In this document: positions 20,952 to 32,012 of the stretch, one piece after another
How positions within the stretch are numbered: position 1 is the stretch's first letter
Layout of the letters: each line of letters begins with the position of its first letter
NCBI GenBank assembly: GCA_037447655.1
Contig: JBBHKE010001578.1
Location: 62,001 to 126,000, forward strand
From: Zygnema cylindricum
Taxonomy: Eukaryota; Streptophyta; Zygnematophyceae; Zygnematales; Zygnemataceae
Direction of reading: 5' to 3'
DNA length: 64,000 nucleotides
Program-made: the position numbers and the translations under genes
Notes under the pieces: generated by a model
What the model was told of the DNA's origin: nothing
Seen by the model: only the letters and a program-made list of their open reading frames with translations
Databases searched by the model: none

Positions 20952-21957
20952 AAGTCCTCAGAGTGGACAGCTTCCAAGAAGCCTCTAAGATAACTTTGAC
21001 CCCTTTGTGTTTCAGCAAAAACAATTTCCACCCTAGGAGACAATAACTCTGACCACCTTCACCCGTGTAAAGGTAAGACTCTCTGAGTCGATAGCAAAAA
21101 AAATCTCTCAATTTGCTTCCGTGAGCAGTATGTTATGGATGGTCAAAGTTGACCTTTTGTACAGAAGCTCTCTGGGAGAGAGGGTCCTATCTCCTAATTT
21201 TTCTAAGTCCTATCTCTTTCATAGAATTTATCTACTGATGTACGCAACCAATCAGATTTCTCCTCCGTACATAAATGTACAGCTGCCGGTGTACTTTCTG
21301 TACGAACATTGTACGACATGGCCTAAATGTCGACACATGGTATATCCACATTCGCTCCCTTAATCCTCGGAGATGCCGCGATCCAATGCCATTCCGCCAC
21401 GTGTCATCCGATGTGGCTAAGATCAAAAACCGCCGAACTTCCCTTCCGCGATCTCGGCGTTAAATTTCGGCCGTCTGATTAAATTCACATTTAATCGTAG
21501 CCGTAATAAATACATGCGTGGTATTCGTTTCGGTAAGGAAATAAATGCGCGGTATTCGTTTCTTGTCCGTACCGTAATCTGTACGTTTACATTACTAGAT
21601 CTATGTCTCCCGTAAAACAATTTCAGTTAAATGAACTAACCTACACATAAATGTTTAAATAATTATCAAACCCCATATTACGTAACACTATCTCTAGAGT
21701 TAACGGTTAGAGCTATCGCCTAATGGCGGTTTACTGGCCGGCTGGTACCAAGTTCAAATCCTGGAGATGGCTACATATTTTAGTAAACATATCCTTAATT
21801 ATAAATAAACTAATATTTTTATCCCGTAAACCTCTGGATAGCCTAGGTAGCCATGGCTCTAGCTTCCTCTCCAATTTCTCAGTGACTGCGACAAGTTTGA
21901 GAGTTGGAGAGAGAAGTTAGAGGTAGACTACCTCGGCTTCTTTCTTATTTCTATTCA
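20932..21957 (-). repeat. 5' LTR of D
   Basis: From TGAATAGAAATAAG (21957, minus strand) to ..AGAGTTTCA (20932). Similar in layout to the E LTR. It carries the tRNA-like block at 21688-21771 on the opposite strand and the gag ATG at 20949-20951. Confidence 0.85.
21688..21771 (+). other. tRNA-like module, antisense within D LTR
   Basis: TAGAGTTAACGGTTAGAGC (21695-21713) aligns with the canonical D-arm/box A TAGCTCAGTTGGTTAGAGC. AGTTCAAATCC (21751-21761) is a 10-of-11 box B inside a T arm CCAAG-TTCAAAT-CCTGG with four of five pairs. The ends CTATCT and AGATGG can pair as an acceptor stem. This is the most tRNA-like of the alpha modules. It is antisense to D and 186-269 bases from the LTR start. 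Confidence 0.65.
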
Positions 21958-21995
21958 GACCTAGAAAATACTTTAAAAGACCATTAATTTCTACA

Positions 21996-22485
21996 ATAGC
22001 GTCACGCGGTGCCACGTGGCTCCACATTATTTGATACAGGAGAAGATGGGAGGAGGAACCATGGCTTCCGATTTGACAGGTGTCACCTTGTAGACCTTGT
22101 CGTACAATGGTCGTATAATAAGTACATCGCCCGTTATACCTACTTGTAGTGTATGGTGTTCCTATTGGACTAGGGTTTAGTAGTAGGTTGTCGTGAGTAG
22201 GCAGACCGAGACTTAGTAATATTTAGGTACCTTTCTCTCTAAGAGAGCTTGTAACTATAAAGGTCATCTTTGACCAGCCATAACTTACTGCTCAGGGGAG
22301 CAAATTCAGTGATTCTTTTTGCGTTTGACTCCAAGGAGTCTTATCCTCATAGGGGTGGGATTGGTCAAAATATTTTTGTGCCTGGGCGGCGCTTATTCAG
22401 CGGGAAAGTAGAAGGGGCAAATATTATCCTAGAGGCTTTACATAGGCTGCTCATTCTATGGGTCAATAGAGACCACACAATTTCA
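21996..22485 (+). repeat. Partial alpha LTR (J type), 3' portion
   Basis: From ATAGCGTCACGCGG to ..CACAATTTCA it matches 40860-41347 and 44137-44623 closely. The LTR start with its tRNA-like block is absent. The last base is a true LTR end, because the following sequence (CTCTG) is unrelated to a primer site. It is probably a truncated solo LTR lying against the left end of the gypsy element. 21958-21995, between the D LTR and this one, shows nothing recognisable. Confidence 0.8.
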
Positions 22486-22600
22486 CTCTGCATTCTTCAC
22501 TTCGGAGTTGTTCGAAGGCTCTAGCGATATTGCAGAGTCCATCTAGCAATTCCCTATTTCCAAGCCGTGGGAAAGAGAGTATCACAATAAATTGGCATAA

Positions 22601-23757
22601 ATGACCACACTTTGGCGGGGAGTGGACAGAAGCTTTGCCGCAATATTACACGGAACCGTAAAGGTTATCCTATCAGAACTTGCAAAAGTTGCTAACAAAA
22701 TGAAGGATTTCAATCAACAACCGGTGTCACTACAGATCTCGCCTTCAGGACTCAAAATTTTATCACTATTTCCGGCATTAGTTTCCACCTGGAAGTTTTT
22801 CTAATAATTGGATACCGAGTAGATGCGTACTCGGTAGTCAAAATTGACCCGGACGCCCGTGCAGTCAGTGAGTATCAACAGCAACAGCTGCACCAACTTT
22901 ACCCATAACAACTCGCGGTGTCTGCCATGTCAAACTCTCACCGCACTCTTCCCCTGAATGTGGACAACATCACAACTTCAAATTTGGAGAAGCTTGGAAG
23001 GGTAGATCTGGTAATCGCTGGATGGCCGTGCCAGGGGTATTCGTTAGCACGACAAGGAAAGGGACACCAGGATGGCCCTTAGCATGACATTCTTTCACAT
23101 GACACGACTGATAACAAAGTTAGAAGGACGCCATGACATGCCAGTGTGGTACAGCTTGGAGAATGTTAACCCCACAGATGACAAAATGAAATAGGTGGTA
23201 GTTAGGTAGAACCATGGGACCAAAGGTTATGGGGACTCCCGTAGTGTTTGATGCAGCTCAGATCGGATCAAGAGCCCACAGTGTCCGCGTTTATTGGACT
23301 AACTTGATTCCTCTCCCCATCCTCCAATATCTATTGAAAACACATGTTCCGGATCCGAGCATAACAGTTCAACAAATTCCTTGACTAGGGCGAATGGCCA
23401 CCCTGTGACCAAAGCCGACCAAGCACCATTCTTCTGTTGCTATCGTCCCGGAAATCCACGGGGAGCTCTACCAACCCTTTTATCATTTCCTAACAGCCAT
23501 GCTTACCGGAAAGGTGCAACAGGGATGATATTTGATAGTAAAGCAGCTACATGGACAACACCAGGTATAGAGGAACGGGAAAAAACTATGGGATTTTGAC
23601 AGGCAACCGAAGTAGCTCCAGGGGTCTCAACTTCAAAAAGGTGAAGTTTAATCGAACAAAGTATGGATTTGAATGTAATTTCATGGGTGCTGCAACATTC
23701 TCTGGCATTCTCTAGCCTACTATCCACACACTCACGAGCAATTTACCTTTAAGCTCT
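22601..23757 (+). pseudogene. C5 cytosine DNA methyltransferase domain (gypsy-borne, decayed)
   Basis: Conserved C5-methyltransferase motifs occur in canonical order: I (GLKILSLF, 22748-22771), II (VKIDPDARAV, 22837-22866), IV (DLVIAGWPCQGYS; catalytic PCQ at 23026-23034), VI (YSLENVN, near 23153), VIII (QIGSRAHSVRVYWTNL, near 23258-23305), IX (GIEEREKTMGF, ending 23599) and X (QSMDLNVISWVL, near 23659). The RxRxYWxNL form of motif VIII resembles the DNMT3/DRM branch. At least five stops and several frameshifts make it non-functional. It lies directly upstream of the gypsy RT on the same strand, with no LTR between them. Confidence 0.85.
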
Positions 23758-24003
23758 AAAGTTGTTGGCCATGCAAGCCACTCTACAGCTTCAGAGGGGG
23801 AGAAACGCAAGGAGGGAAAAATTCACCAAATCAGCTCACACACTAAATTCAGGAGTTTCCTCAATGGGGGGGAGCGAAGACTTCGAGCAGAAAGTCATTA
23901 GTACCAGCTTTTTAGCAGCCGAGCACGGGACAGATCCAGGGTTAGAGCTTAAAGTCAACATCTCTCTCAGGGGCCGACCTCCGGAACATGGGCTGCAGTG
24001 GAA
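23758..24003 (+). pseudogene. Linker between methyltransferase and RT
   Basis: An open stretch (AMQATLQLQRGRNARREKF...KVISTSFLAAEHGTDPGLELKVNIS) connects motif X to the start of RT. I recognise no protease motif (DSG/DTG) in it. It may be a degraded protease or spacer. Confidence 0.4.
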
Positions 24004-24381
24004 CTCGAAAATATGGAATGGACTTTAGGGCAACAGCTAGACACACAGCAAAAGGCTTGGCTCTCCAAGCTGTTAGAGGAGAACGCGCAGGTGTTCCCTT
24101 GGTCTGACACAAATATAAGAATCTATAAGGGGACCCGTTTTTAGATCAATCTAACGGACGAGACGTCAAGTGTTTAGTATAAATAGTACCCTCTAAGTTT
24201 CAAGGAGAAAGAGTTCATTACTACAAAGGTGCAGACTTTGGTGGACACAGGACTGGTGCAGGAGAGTACAGGGCTACATGGGTTTGCCTCTCAGACAATG
24301 CTCCCACCGAAGAAAGACTCCTCCAAGAAAACTGTAGATTTGTAGATCTGTGGAGACTAGCGGTTGCTCAACGCCGCAACT
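24004..24381 (+). pseudogene. Gypsy reverse transcriptase, N-terminal part
   Basis: Reads LGQQLDTQQKAWLSKLLEEN, VFPWSDTN, FKEKEFITTKVQTLVDTGLV, QESTGLHGFASQTMLPPKKD and KKTVDL*ICGD*RLLNAAT, the usual Ty3/gypsy RT opening. It stops at 24381, where the LTR of A begins. The continuation (VSDHYPMPTPEE) is at 36146, 11.8 kb away. Stops occur in RF*IN, V*YK and L*ICGD. Confidence 0.9.
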
Positions 24382-25199
24382 TGTAGGTTTTGGAAACCTT
24401 TAGTCCTCTCTATATCTCGTGTGTGAGAGAGAGAGTTTAGACTAATTTGGTTTTTATGTATCAACTGAGTTGACGTAGACAAGATGTGGTGTGGTATATA
24501 ACTCTAAAGGGAGTTCACACATTTGGTACACTCTATGTACATTTGTCGGTCTGTGGAGAAGTCAAGCTTGGTTGAGTTGGTTGACAACGTACATAGTTAC
24601 TTGAGGGACCATATTTACACGTGGAGGTTCATCTTCGGTGATGAATGAATACGCGGACGGCGGACGAAGTTCGGCGTCATTTTTGGAAGAGAAATATTGA
24701 CCAAGCCGTCATTTCAGCAGACTAACTCTGACTACGTACTTTAGCAGCAACTAGGGTTAAGGATTGATGTAAATACTTGTACGGTAGATGGCGGGGTTTA
24801 GTTTGATTAATGTTTAGTGTACCGACACACCACGGTAGTTGTGGTACGGTTTAGATCAGCTGTAGGTTCACTTTATATATGTAGGACTTAGAATATTTTG
24901 GAGTTAGGAATTCTGTGAATGAAAAACTGCAAAGCAGTTTCTCTGTCTTTTTGAATTGCAAGATCATTGTGATCTTTTAGCAAAAACTTGTGAAATTCTG
25001 CATGTGGTTTCTTTGTTATACTTTTTATATTGTGGCAAATTTTCAGATCTAGTGTGTTTCTGGTTTGCTTGGGGCTTCATTGTGAAGTCGGTCCTTTTTG
25101 TGGATTCCGTGAGAGTTTCCTCTTTTGGAATCTGAATATTATGGCAACAGCTAGTGCTTCTTCTTCTTCCTCAGGGTCACCGGTTGTCTCAAATCAACA
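24382..25199 (+). repeat. 5' LTR of A
   Basis: From TGTAGGTTTTGGAAACC to ..AAATCAACA, 818 bp. It is about 5% different from 35342-36140 by eye, plus an 18-base stretch (around 24660) missing from the 3' copy. The last 59 bases encode the first 20 Gag residues (MATASASSSSSG...). Confidence 0.9.
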
Positions 25200-25923
25200 G
25201 GTCACGGGCCCACCCTCACGGATCCCGGTGTTTAATGGCCAAAAGTATTTATATTGGGCGGATTTGACTAAGTCTTACCTTAAGCAAGTGAGATTGTATA
25301 ATGTGATTTCCGGTGTTCTTCCGGATAGGGATTCTCATTTTGGAAAGAAAAATAAGGATGCATTGCATGTTCTCAAACTACTCTTGTCCGAAGATCTGAA
25401 CATGACATATATCAATATCTCTAAAGCATCTGACATATGGAAGGCTTTGCGGGAGTCATATGTCCTTGCTAGTGAGCAGAATGAGGTTATAACTGCTGGA
25501 AAAATTTGGGATTATAAGTATACCCGGGGTGACATGAACTCCTATTGTAATGGCTTGAAGCTTTTGTTGTCGAAAAATGCATGTTCCGGGGGGAAGTTTC
25601 CTCCCTATCATCAAGCTATGATTTTAATGAGAGGGCTTCCTACTGAATATAAAGGAGTCGCGGAACAATTGAAAAGGTTAGAGAAGGCTAGATGGAATAT
25701 AGTTGTAGCTGAAGCTTATACTCTAGAGGAAGAGGCAACTCAGATAGCATTGAATGGTGGAAAATCAGCGGTAGCCTACAATGCTCAGACATATATGCCG
25801 GCTAGATTTTCCGGAAATAAGAACTTCACCCCTAATCCTAATTATAGGCAATATGATAGGTGTGTCTATTGCTTCGGTCAAGGTCATGTTTTCTGGCTGT
25901 GCCCGGCATTTATAAAACCTTGA
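25141..25923 (+). pseudogene. A Gag
   Basis: ATG at 25141 inside the LTR. The frame reads through the LTR end and primer site (QQVTGPPSRIPVFNGQKYLYWADL). The copia Gag region follows (LKLLLSEDLNMTYINISKAS, WDYKYTRGDMNSYCNGL, GGKFPPYHQAMILMRGLP), then the zinc knuckle CVYCFGQGHVFWLC near the end. It stops at 25921. The open frame extends upstream to 25030, but the LTR boundary and the matching start in the 3' LTR (36083) favour 25141. This is the best preserved A gene. Confidence 0.9.
25200..25214 (+). promoter_or_regulatory. Primer-binding site of A (two mismatches)
   Basis: GGTCACGGGCCCACC against GGTTATGGGCCCACC. It has the same place and type as in the alpha and beta elements, with TTAT changed to TCAC. 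It encodes V-T-G-P. Confidence 0.7.
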
Positions 25924-26052
25924 GAAACAAGAATTTACCGTGCGGTATGGAATGTGCGATCAAAGGAACCACCTTCAAATGGGTCAGCACCAAAACTGCC
26001 GGTGAAAAATGCGGCGTTCCTTGCATTTGATGAGACGCCACAAGACGAATAG

Positions 26053-26600
26053 TTGGGGGGGAAAGATGATGTGGTCAAATTTCAGCAATCCAAAGATGAT
26101 GAGTTCTTTGCCCTTGCAAAAGATCTCATGGAGGGGCCTCAAGAGAATGGATGGATTATGGACTCCAGGTGCTCTTCCCACATGTGCGGCAATCGGGCTT
26201 ACTTCAAAACCCTTACTCCGATTCCGACTTGTCAAATCTACTACGCGGATGACAGCGGTGTGGAGGCTACGGCAAAGGAAAGCGTGGAGTTAGCATGTGA
26301 CATCAATGGTCAGATTGTAAAGAGAACCTTACATGATGTTCTCTATATTCCAAAGTTTAAGAAAACATTGTTTTCCACTTCTGTGGCTGAAATGAAAGGA
26401 TTTGAAATTTTGCAAAAGAATGGCAAGAAAGTAGTAAGCAAGGATGGGAGAGTAGCCTTAGTAGGAACTAGAGGCCCAAACTTGTTGTACCGGATGGACT
26501 TGGCTAATAAAATTGACTTTGCATAATCAAGTGTCCTTCCGGAAAATGTTTTGTGGCATAAGAGGCTCGGTCATGTTCATCATGAAACACTTGATAAAAT
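26053..26600 (+). pseudogene. A protease and GAG-pre-integrase
   Basis: WIMDSRCSSHMCGNRAYFK is the protease region, with the active-site DSG reading DSR. VELACDINGQIVKRTLHDVL, STSVAEMKGFEILQKN, then a stop (FA*SSV) and LWHKRLGHVHHETLDKMVKH. 25924-26052 between Gag and here is a degraded spacer with stops at 25921 and 26050. This stretch is homologous to H. Confidence 0.88.
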
Positions 26601-27406
26601 GGTGAAACACAAATGATAGATGGGGTCATATAAGGACAAAAAGATTCTTATGTATAAGATGGTTGTGCTTTTGGGAAGCTTCACAAGCTGCCCCTACCTC
26701 AAACCGCGGATATCCGGGCTACGGATTTGCTGCAAATAATTCATTCGGACGTATAGGGACCGTCTAAAGTCCCTTCCCTTAGTGGCAGCCAGTTTTTAGT
26801 TACATTTACGGATGACTTCTCGCGGTACAGCAGAGTTTACTTCATGAAGGAGAAGAGTGAAGTGTTCACTCACTTCAAGCATTTCCGGACGTGGGCGGAA
26901 AAGTTTCACGGGAAGCCGATTCTCTCTCTTTGGTCCTACAACGGGGGAGAATATATTTCGAATGCATTCTCGGATTATTTAAGGGAACAGGACATATCTT
27001 GTCAGTTTACAGTTCCCTATACTTCAGAGCAAAACGGAGTATCCGAGAGACTTAACCGGACATTAACGGAGAGTGCAAAATCTATGATGTTGGATAAAGG
27101 GATAGATTTCAAGTACTAGGGTGAGGCTTTCTCTTGTGCAGCTTATATTAGGAATAGAATAGAAACTAAGGCAGAAAGAGGGAAGACACCTTATGAAATG
27201 TGGAGTGGAAAGAAACCCAATGTAAGTCACTTCCGGGTGTTTGGTAGTAAAAGTTTTATTTTGGATAATCTTCCTATTTCTAAGCTTCATCCAAAATCTG
27301 TCCCGAGAATTTTTATGGGTTATGATGATGAGTCAATAGGCTATAGAGTTTACAACCCAGATAGGAAAACTCTTCAGGTTGCGAGGAATATTCAGGTTAA
27401 GGAAGA
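26601..27406 (+). pseudogene. A integrase
   Basis: Pieces: IIHSDV*GPSKVPSLSGSQF, TFTDDFSRYSRVYFMKEKSE, LWSYNGGEYISN (aspartate region altered), SEQNGVSERLNRTLTESAKS, then a stop (FKY*GE) and MWSGKKPNVSHFRVFGSKSF and GYDDESIGYRVYNPDRKTLQ. It is interrupted at 27406 by B. The next codons continue at 33416. Confidence 0.87.
27402..27406. repeat. Target-site duplication GAAGA, left copy (element B)
   Basis: GAAGA at 27402-27406 matches GAAGA at 33411-33415 on the other side of B. Confidence 0.9.
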
Positions 27407-27926
27407 TGAAAAGGATCTCACACAAAAATGCAGAGTGCAAGATTACAGCGGAAGCATAAAATAAAACATTCAGACAAGAGAAAACTGTCCACGAAAGCCA
27501 ATATATTTCACGGACATTTTCTCCTATAAAAGATTATCTTTTCCCTCCCTCTAAGCTGCAGTATATACTATTATAAGTGAAGCGTCACACAATCAAACTA
27601 AAAAACAAACCAAACAATAAAGTGCGCACTAAGCGCCTACAAATCAAATCGCGTCTTATACGCGAAACGACATAATACAAGTTACACGACACACGTACAA
27701 ACAAAACAAATAAGGTCAAAACGAAAAAACCACTAACCGTACACACCAAACGAAACAAAATACTTGGTCGTAGTCAAAACTAAATCTACGCGAGACCAAA
27801 GTACAACATAAACGTATGACTCGACTTAATGACTCCAAACCAACCTGGACCACTATCTTCACATAACGCCAACCTAGCTGGCTGCGCGACAGACCGCGAC
27901 GGCTGATTACAACATTGATTCTAACA
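27407..27926 (-). repeat. 3' LTR of B
   Basis: On the plus strand it runs TGAAAAGGATCTCACAC..GATTCTAACA, which is TGTTAGAATC..TTTTCA on the element strand. Preceded on the minus strand by the polypurine tract TTTGAGAGGGGGAT. Confidence 0.93.
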
Positions 27927-27950
27927 ATCCCCCTCTCAAAGTTGTAATCA

Positions 27951-28310
27951 TTACATCAACCCTAATTTAGGTCTTCCCCTCAAAAGTACATCATGATACG
28001 CGGCTTTCGTCAGCATATCCGCGGCTTCCTCCAACGTCGAAACGTACAAAAGTTCAATTTCCTTAGCAGTGACCAAATCGCGTACGAAGTGCCACTGAAT
28101 CCTGATATGTTTTGTCCTTTTGTGAAATACAGGATTCTTCACCAATGTCATCGAACTCATACTGTCAGAAAATATTTTCATGCAGCCAATCGTAATCCCC
28201 AATTCTCCAAGTAACTCCTTAATCCAAATCGACGCCTTAGATGTATGACACGCAGCCATATACTGTGCTTCGGTTGAACTTAATGCGACAGTTGGCTGGA
28301 GTCGCGAACT
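27951..28310 (-). pseudogene. B RNase H, C-terminal part
   Basis: Follows the RT frame after one stop (AIS*SSRL). Reads LSSTEAQYMAACHTSKASIW, ELLGELGITI, IFSDSMSSMTLVKNPVFH (SDSMSS in place of the usual cDNQaA) and FVRDLVTAKEIELLYV..EEAADMLTKA. Typical of the copia lineage with TSKAS..IKELLGELG. Confidence 0.9.
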
Positions 28311-29465
28311 CTAAGAAATTGCCGCGCCACCAAAAACAAAAGCATATCCAGACGTTGACTTTCCTGTATCAAAATCTCCACCCCAATCTGCATCACAATA
28401 TCCTACGCACTCCATAGATGTCCGTCCAGATCGCAATAATAAACCAATCTCGACCGTACTTGCAAGGTAACGAAATATCCTCTTCACGGCCTCCCAATGA
28501 ATCCTTTTAGGAGCCTGACAAAATCGAATCACGACAGAAACCGCGGCTGAAATATCTGGCCGCGTGGCCACACTTAAATACATCAAACTTCCAACGGCCT
28601 CACGATAGGGCACGTGGACAGTTTCCTCCTCCTCAAATTTGCGATATTGAAGTTTGGAATCTAGTGGTGTCAAAACCGGCTTAGAATCCAACATAGCAAA
28701 TTTTGTTAGTACTTCTTTACAATATTGCGCTTGCGACAATTTAATATCCCCATTATCGTACCTCAAAACTTCCACCCCAAGAATATATCGTACGTCCCCT
28801 AAATCTGTGACTTTAAAATGTAGACTTAGGTACTCGTTCAACTTAGCGATTCGCGTCAACTTGTCACATATCATCAAGAAATCATCCACGTAGACAGAAA
28901 ATATAATTTGATCTTCCCCCTCACCTTTTACGTAAACTCCAGAGTCTGAAACTATTCGGACGAATCCAAATTCGGTAAGGACCTTGTGTAATCCTAAATA
29001 CCAAGTCCGCGGTGCCTGTTTTAGTCCGTACAAGGACTTTTGCAGCCGCCATACCTTCCCCTCCTTCGACACTACTCCTTCCGGAACTTTCATATAAACC
29101 TCCTTCTCTAAGTCACCATTTAAGAACGCCGTCTCTACGTCCATTTGGTGAATGTGCTTCTTGCCGCCAGCGGCAATAGCAATAATCATCCTCAATGAAT
29201 CAAATTTAACAACCGGTGCATATGTCTCCGTATAATCTATCCCCTCCCTTTGTTGAAAGCCCTTGCACACTAGTCGAGCCTTATGTTTTACTACTTCCCC
29301 CGATGCACCAGTTTTGGTTTTAAAAATCCACTTCGCATCAATAGCCTTTTTACCCTCCGGTAGGCTTACCTCCTCAAATGTACGGTTGTCGATAATAGAT
29401 TGAAGTTCTCGCTCCCATGCCGGTTTCCAATACTTCTCCCAATCGCATGATTTTAGTGCTTCCAC
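28311..29465 (-). pseudogene. B reverse transcriptase
   Basis: An open frame of 384 codons. EALKSCDWEKYWKPAWEREL, AKWIFKTKTGASGEV, YTETYAPVVKFDSLRM, QMDVETAFLNGDLEKEVYMK, YGLKQAPRTWY, FSVYVDDFLMI (catalytic YVDD) and the connection ATRPDISAAVSVV, then the RNase H start GYCDADWGGDFDTGKSTSG. Intact over its length. It is separated from integrase by a stop near 29508. Confidence 0.94.
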
Positions 29466-29507
29466 ATACGATTCTGGATCGCCCGGCTTATTTTCACATA
29501 ATAATTG

Positions 29508-31070
29508 CTATAAGAGAAAGTCATCCTCCCTCTCCGCCGAAATAAAGTAATATGAATTTTCCACATTCCCTTTACCATCAAAAGAAAGACGAGCCAGTTT
29601 CTTTCCCCTATTTTCCCGTATACTCCTCCTCGGCTCAAATTCTTCCTCCGCCTTTGCCGGTTCCTCCTCAATAATATTCGGTTCACTAGATTTAGAAGAT
29701 GAAGATTTCCTCGTGTCCGAAGACATTCGGGAATTTTCGCTTCGCGAATCCTCACCAATGTTACCAAAATTTGTATTTTCGTCCACAATTTTATCTTTCC
29801 CCCTCTTAACATTGGAGGTGGATTGCGGCTCAATTTCCGAATCCGAACCCTCAATGTCATTAAGATCACCGATTTCAAATTCTTCATGAAAGTCAAGATT
29901 AGAATTGCGCTTAACCGATCGAGAGATTGTGGATAATAAGTCCTCGTGAAAATCCACATTTCTCGATTCCTCAATGATATTTCGAATCGGATCATAAACT
30001 CGATAAAGACTCCCTTTTTCACTATACCCAACGAAATAACCACTCCAACTCCTCGATGCAAATTTACCCTTCCTCTTTTGTGCTTGAATATAAACCGACG
30101 CACGGCATCCCCAAATTCGAATGTGGTGTAGAGTAGGCTTTCGCCCATACCACAACTCATACGGAGTTTTGTCACCCGAAACCGACGTAATTCGCCGATT
30201 GCAAATATAATTCGCCGTTAAAATTGCATCGCCACATAAATGAATACTCCTCCCGGATCCGTGTACCATAGATCGTACCATTTCTTAAAGCATACGGTTC
30301 TTTCTCTCCGCCACTCCATTGGATTCCGGTGAGTAAAATGCGGTATATTGGTGAGAAATTCCCCACTCTTTGCAATAAGGATCAAAAGCAAGAAATTCCC
30401 CTCCATTGTCCGATCTAATAGATTTTAACTTTCTCTCACATTGCCTTTCGGCCATCACATGCCACTCTTGAAAGCGTAAAAATGCTTCGGATTTGTGTTT
30501 AAGTAATATTACCCATGTGAAGCGAGAGAAGTCGTCCACCACCACCATAATATATTTGTTTCCTCCAATCGTCTCCGGTTTTACGTCTCCACATAAATCA
30601 ATGTGCACAAGATCAAGCGGATGCTTAGATCTATGCGATGGATCCTTAGCCGGATGCGGCTTTCGGATTTGTCTCCCCTTACTACATCCCTCGCACCCGT
30701 TAATTTTCTCTCCCGACGCCAAGTCCAATCCCCTTACACTTCCATTTTTAATCATGCGTCGTAAGCTCCCCTCGGATGTGTGGCACATACGGTGGTGCCA
30801 AAAGGTTAAATCGCCTTTCAACTCAGATATTTGCGAAATAATTCCACCAGAATTCGGGTGCGCTTTCGGCCGACGCCATAGTAAGCGACTATGCATAAAA
30901 TCTGTGACTTCTCCTTCGCCTATTTGTACACCATCCGATCGTACAATTTTTATTGTGGAATCACCATACGCAAATACGCTCACGCCTGCACGCTGGATCT
31001 GCGCTACGCTGAGAAGGTTCACTGAACCTTCAGGTAAGAACAAGACATTTGTTAGTTGGGTTTGCGTCAC
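29508..31070 (-). pseudogene. B integrase with GAG-pre-integrase
   Basis: Two open frames (31070-30285 and 30281-29508) separated by one stop after AERKNRML. GAG-pre-integrase: LTFWHHRMCHTSEGSLRRMI, CEGCSKGRQIRKPH. Core: VHIDLCGDVKPETIGGNKY, VVDDFSRFTWVILL, SIRSDNGGEFLAF and SPESNGVAERKN, so D, D and E are present. C-terminal: PYELWYGRKPTLHHIRIWGC, KGKFASRSWSGYFVGYSEKG. An acidic serine-rich linker to RT follows. Confidence 0.92.
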
Positions 31071-31073
31071 TTT

Positions 31074-32012
31074 TTATACGCCACTTGCGTCCAAAATAGG
31101 TAAGTCCAAACGTACAGTACCCACTGTACTTATTGAAATCACTTGTCCACTTGCGACAGTGATTCGTTTTGGTACCGTGAGTTCGCGAAAATCATCAAAT
31201 AGTGACGCGTCAGTACATACGTGGTGTAACGCCCCAGAGTCTATAATCCACTCCTTTTCTGGTTGTGTAGTACCTGCCAAAACATCAAGCGAAAAGTTCA
31301 GGGCGGAAAATATTTGCGCGCCTTCGCCTCCTCCTTCAAATTGATCGTCGCCCATAAAATGTCCTCCTCCTCTTCCATGGCGACCTCCGCGGCCACCGCG
31401 GCCGCCAAGACGACCGCCGCCGCGCCCACCGTATCGGCCGCCGCCATCGCCTCTACCGCCGCGATCTCCTCTTCCACTGCCGCCTCCATTTTTGGCCTTC
31501 GAGTAACATTGGGGGCTTATATGACCCCATTTCCCGCAAAAGTGACATTGGCGCTCCTTATCCTGGCAAGATGGCGCTATATGACCAAGTTTGCCGCATT
31601 GGAAACAGACAGTATTGGTCAAATCTGAATATCCGGACTGGGAAGGAGATCTCCCGGCCCTTTCGAGACCTCTTCCCCCTATTCCTCTCTGATTTCCACC
31701 TCTTCTACCTCCTCTTCCCCGAAGATAATTTAGATCGGGCGTTTTCGGTGTTGCCGCATTGAGGGAACCGGTCGGTTGAGGTCCCCTTGATAAACTCGGA
31801 CGATTCGCCTCGGTGGATTTGAGGAAAGTGATAATCGAGTCCAAAGTGTTCAAATCCCTCGATAAAAGAATGTCCCTTAAATGTATCATTTTCTCCGGTA
31901 AGGCATGAATGAAGACCGATGCCTTATCAGTCTCATCGATGAACTTTCCCAGATTTGCGAGTTGCTCGATAATAATATTGAATCTCTTCGCGGCTTCATC
32001 GATCGACTCACT
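31074..32012 (-). pseudogene. B Gag C-terminal part and protease, double zinc knuckle with GGR tract
   Basis: Reads IDEAAKRFNIIIEQLANLG, ALPEKMIHLRDILLSRDLN, then two CCHC knuckles CFQCGKLGHIAPSC and CHFCGKWGHISPQC. A long Gly/Arg-rich tract (GGRGDGGGRYGGRGGG) and the protease WIIDSGALHHVC (DSG present) with VASGQVISISTVGTVRL follow. It ends in a stop at DASGV*. RGG-like tracts commonly bind RNA; that this one does so is inference. Confidence 0.9.

Larger units (their letters stand above)
18331..21957 (-). mobile_element. Truncated alpha copia element D
   Basis: Minus-strand element with a complete 5' LTR (20932-21957), primer site, gag, protease and integrase, ending in the linker before RT at 18331. 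RT, RNase H and the 3' LTR are missing, so it is a 3'-truncated copy. The sequence joined to it (fragment I) is an unrelated-orientation beta scrap. Confidence 0.85.

Noticed and set aside
22601-23757. Host DNA methyltransferase pseudogene unrelated to the transposon
   Set aside because: No introns or host flanks; RT follows on the same strand with no LTR between, and the order fits captured methyltransferase domains. Not fully excluded.
25030-25140. Upstream extension of A Gag (MWQIFRSSVFLVCLGLH...) as a signal peptide
   Set aside because: It lies inside the LTR, is repeated in the 3' LTR, and the conserved start across families is the ATG at 25141.
31263-31628. Alanine-rich ORF on the plus strand
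   Set aside because: It is the shadow of the Gly/Arg-rich Gag tract of B on the minus strand.
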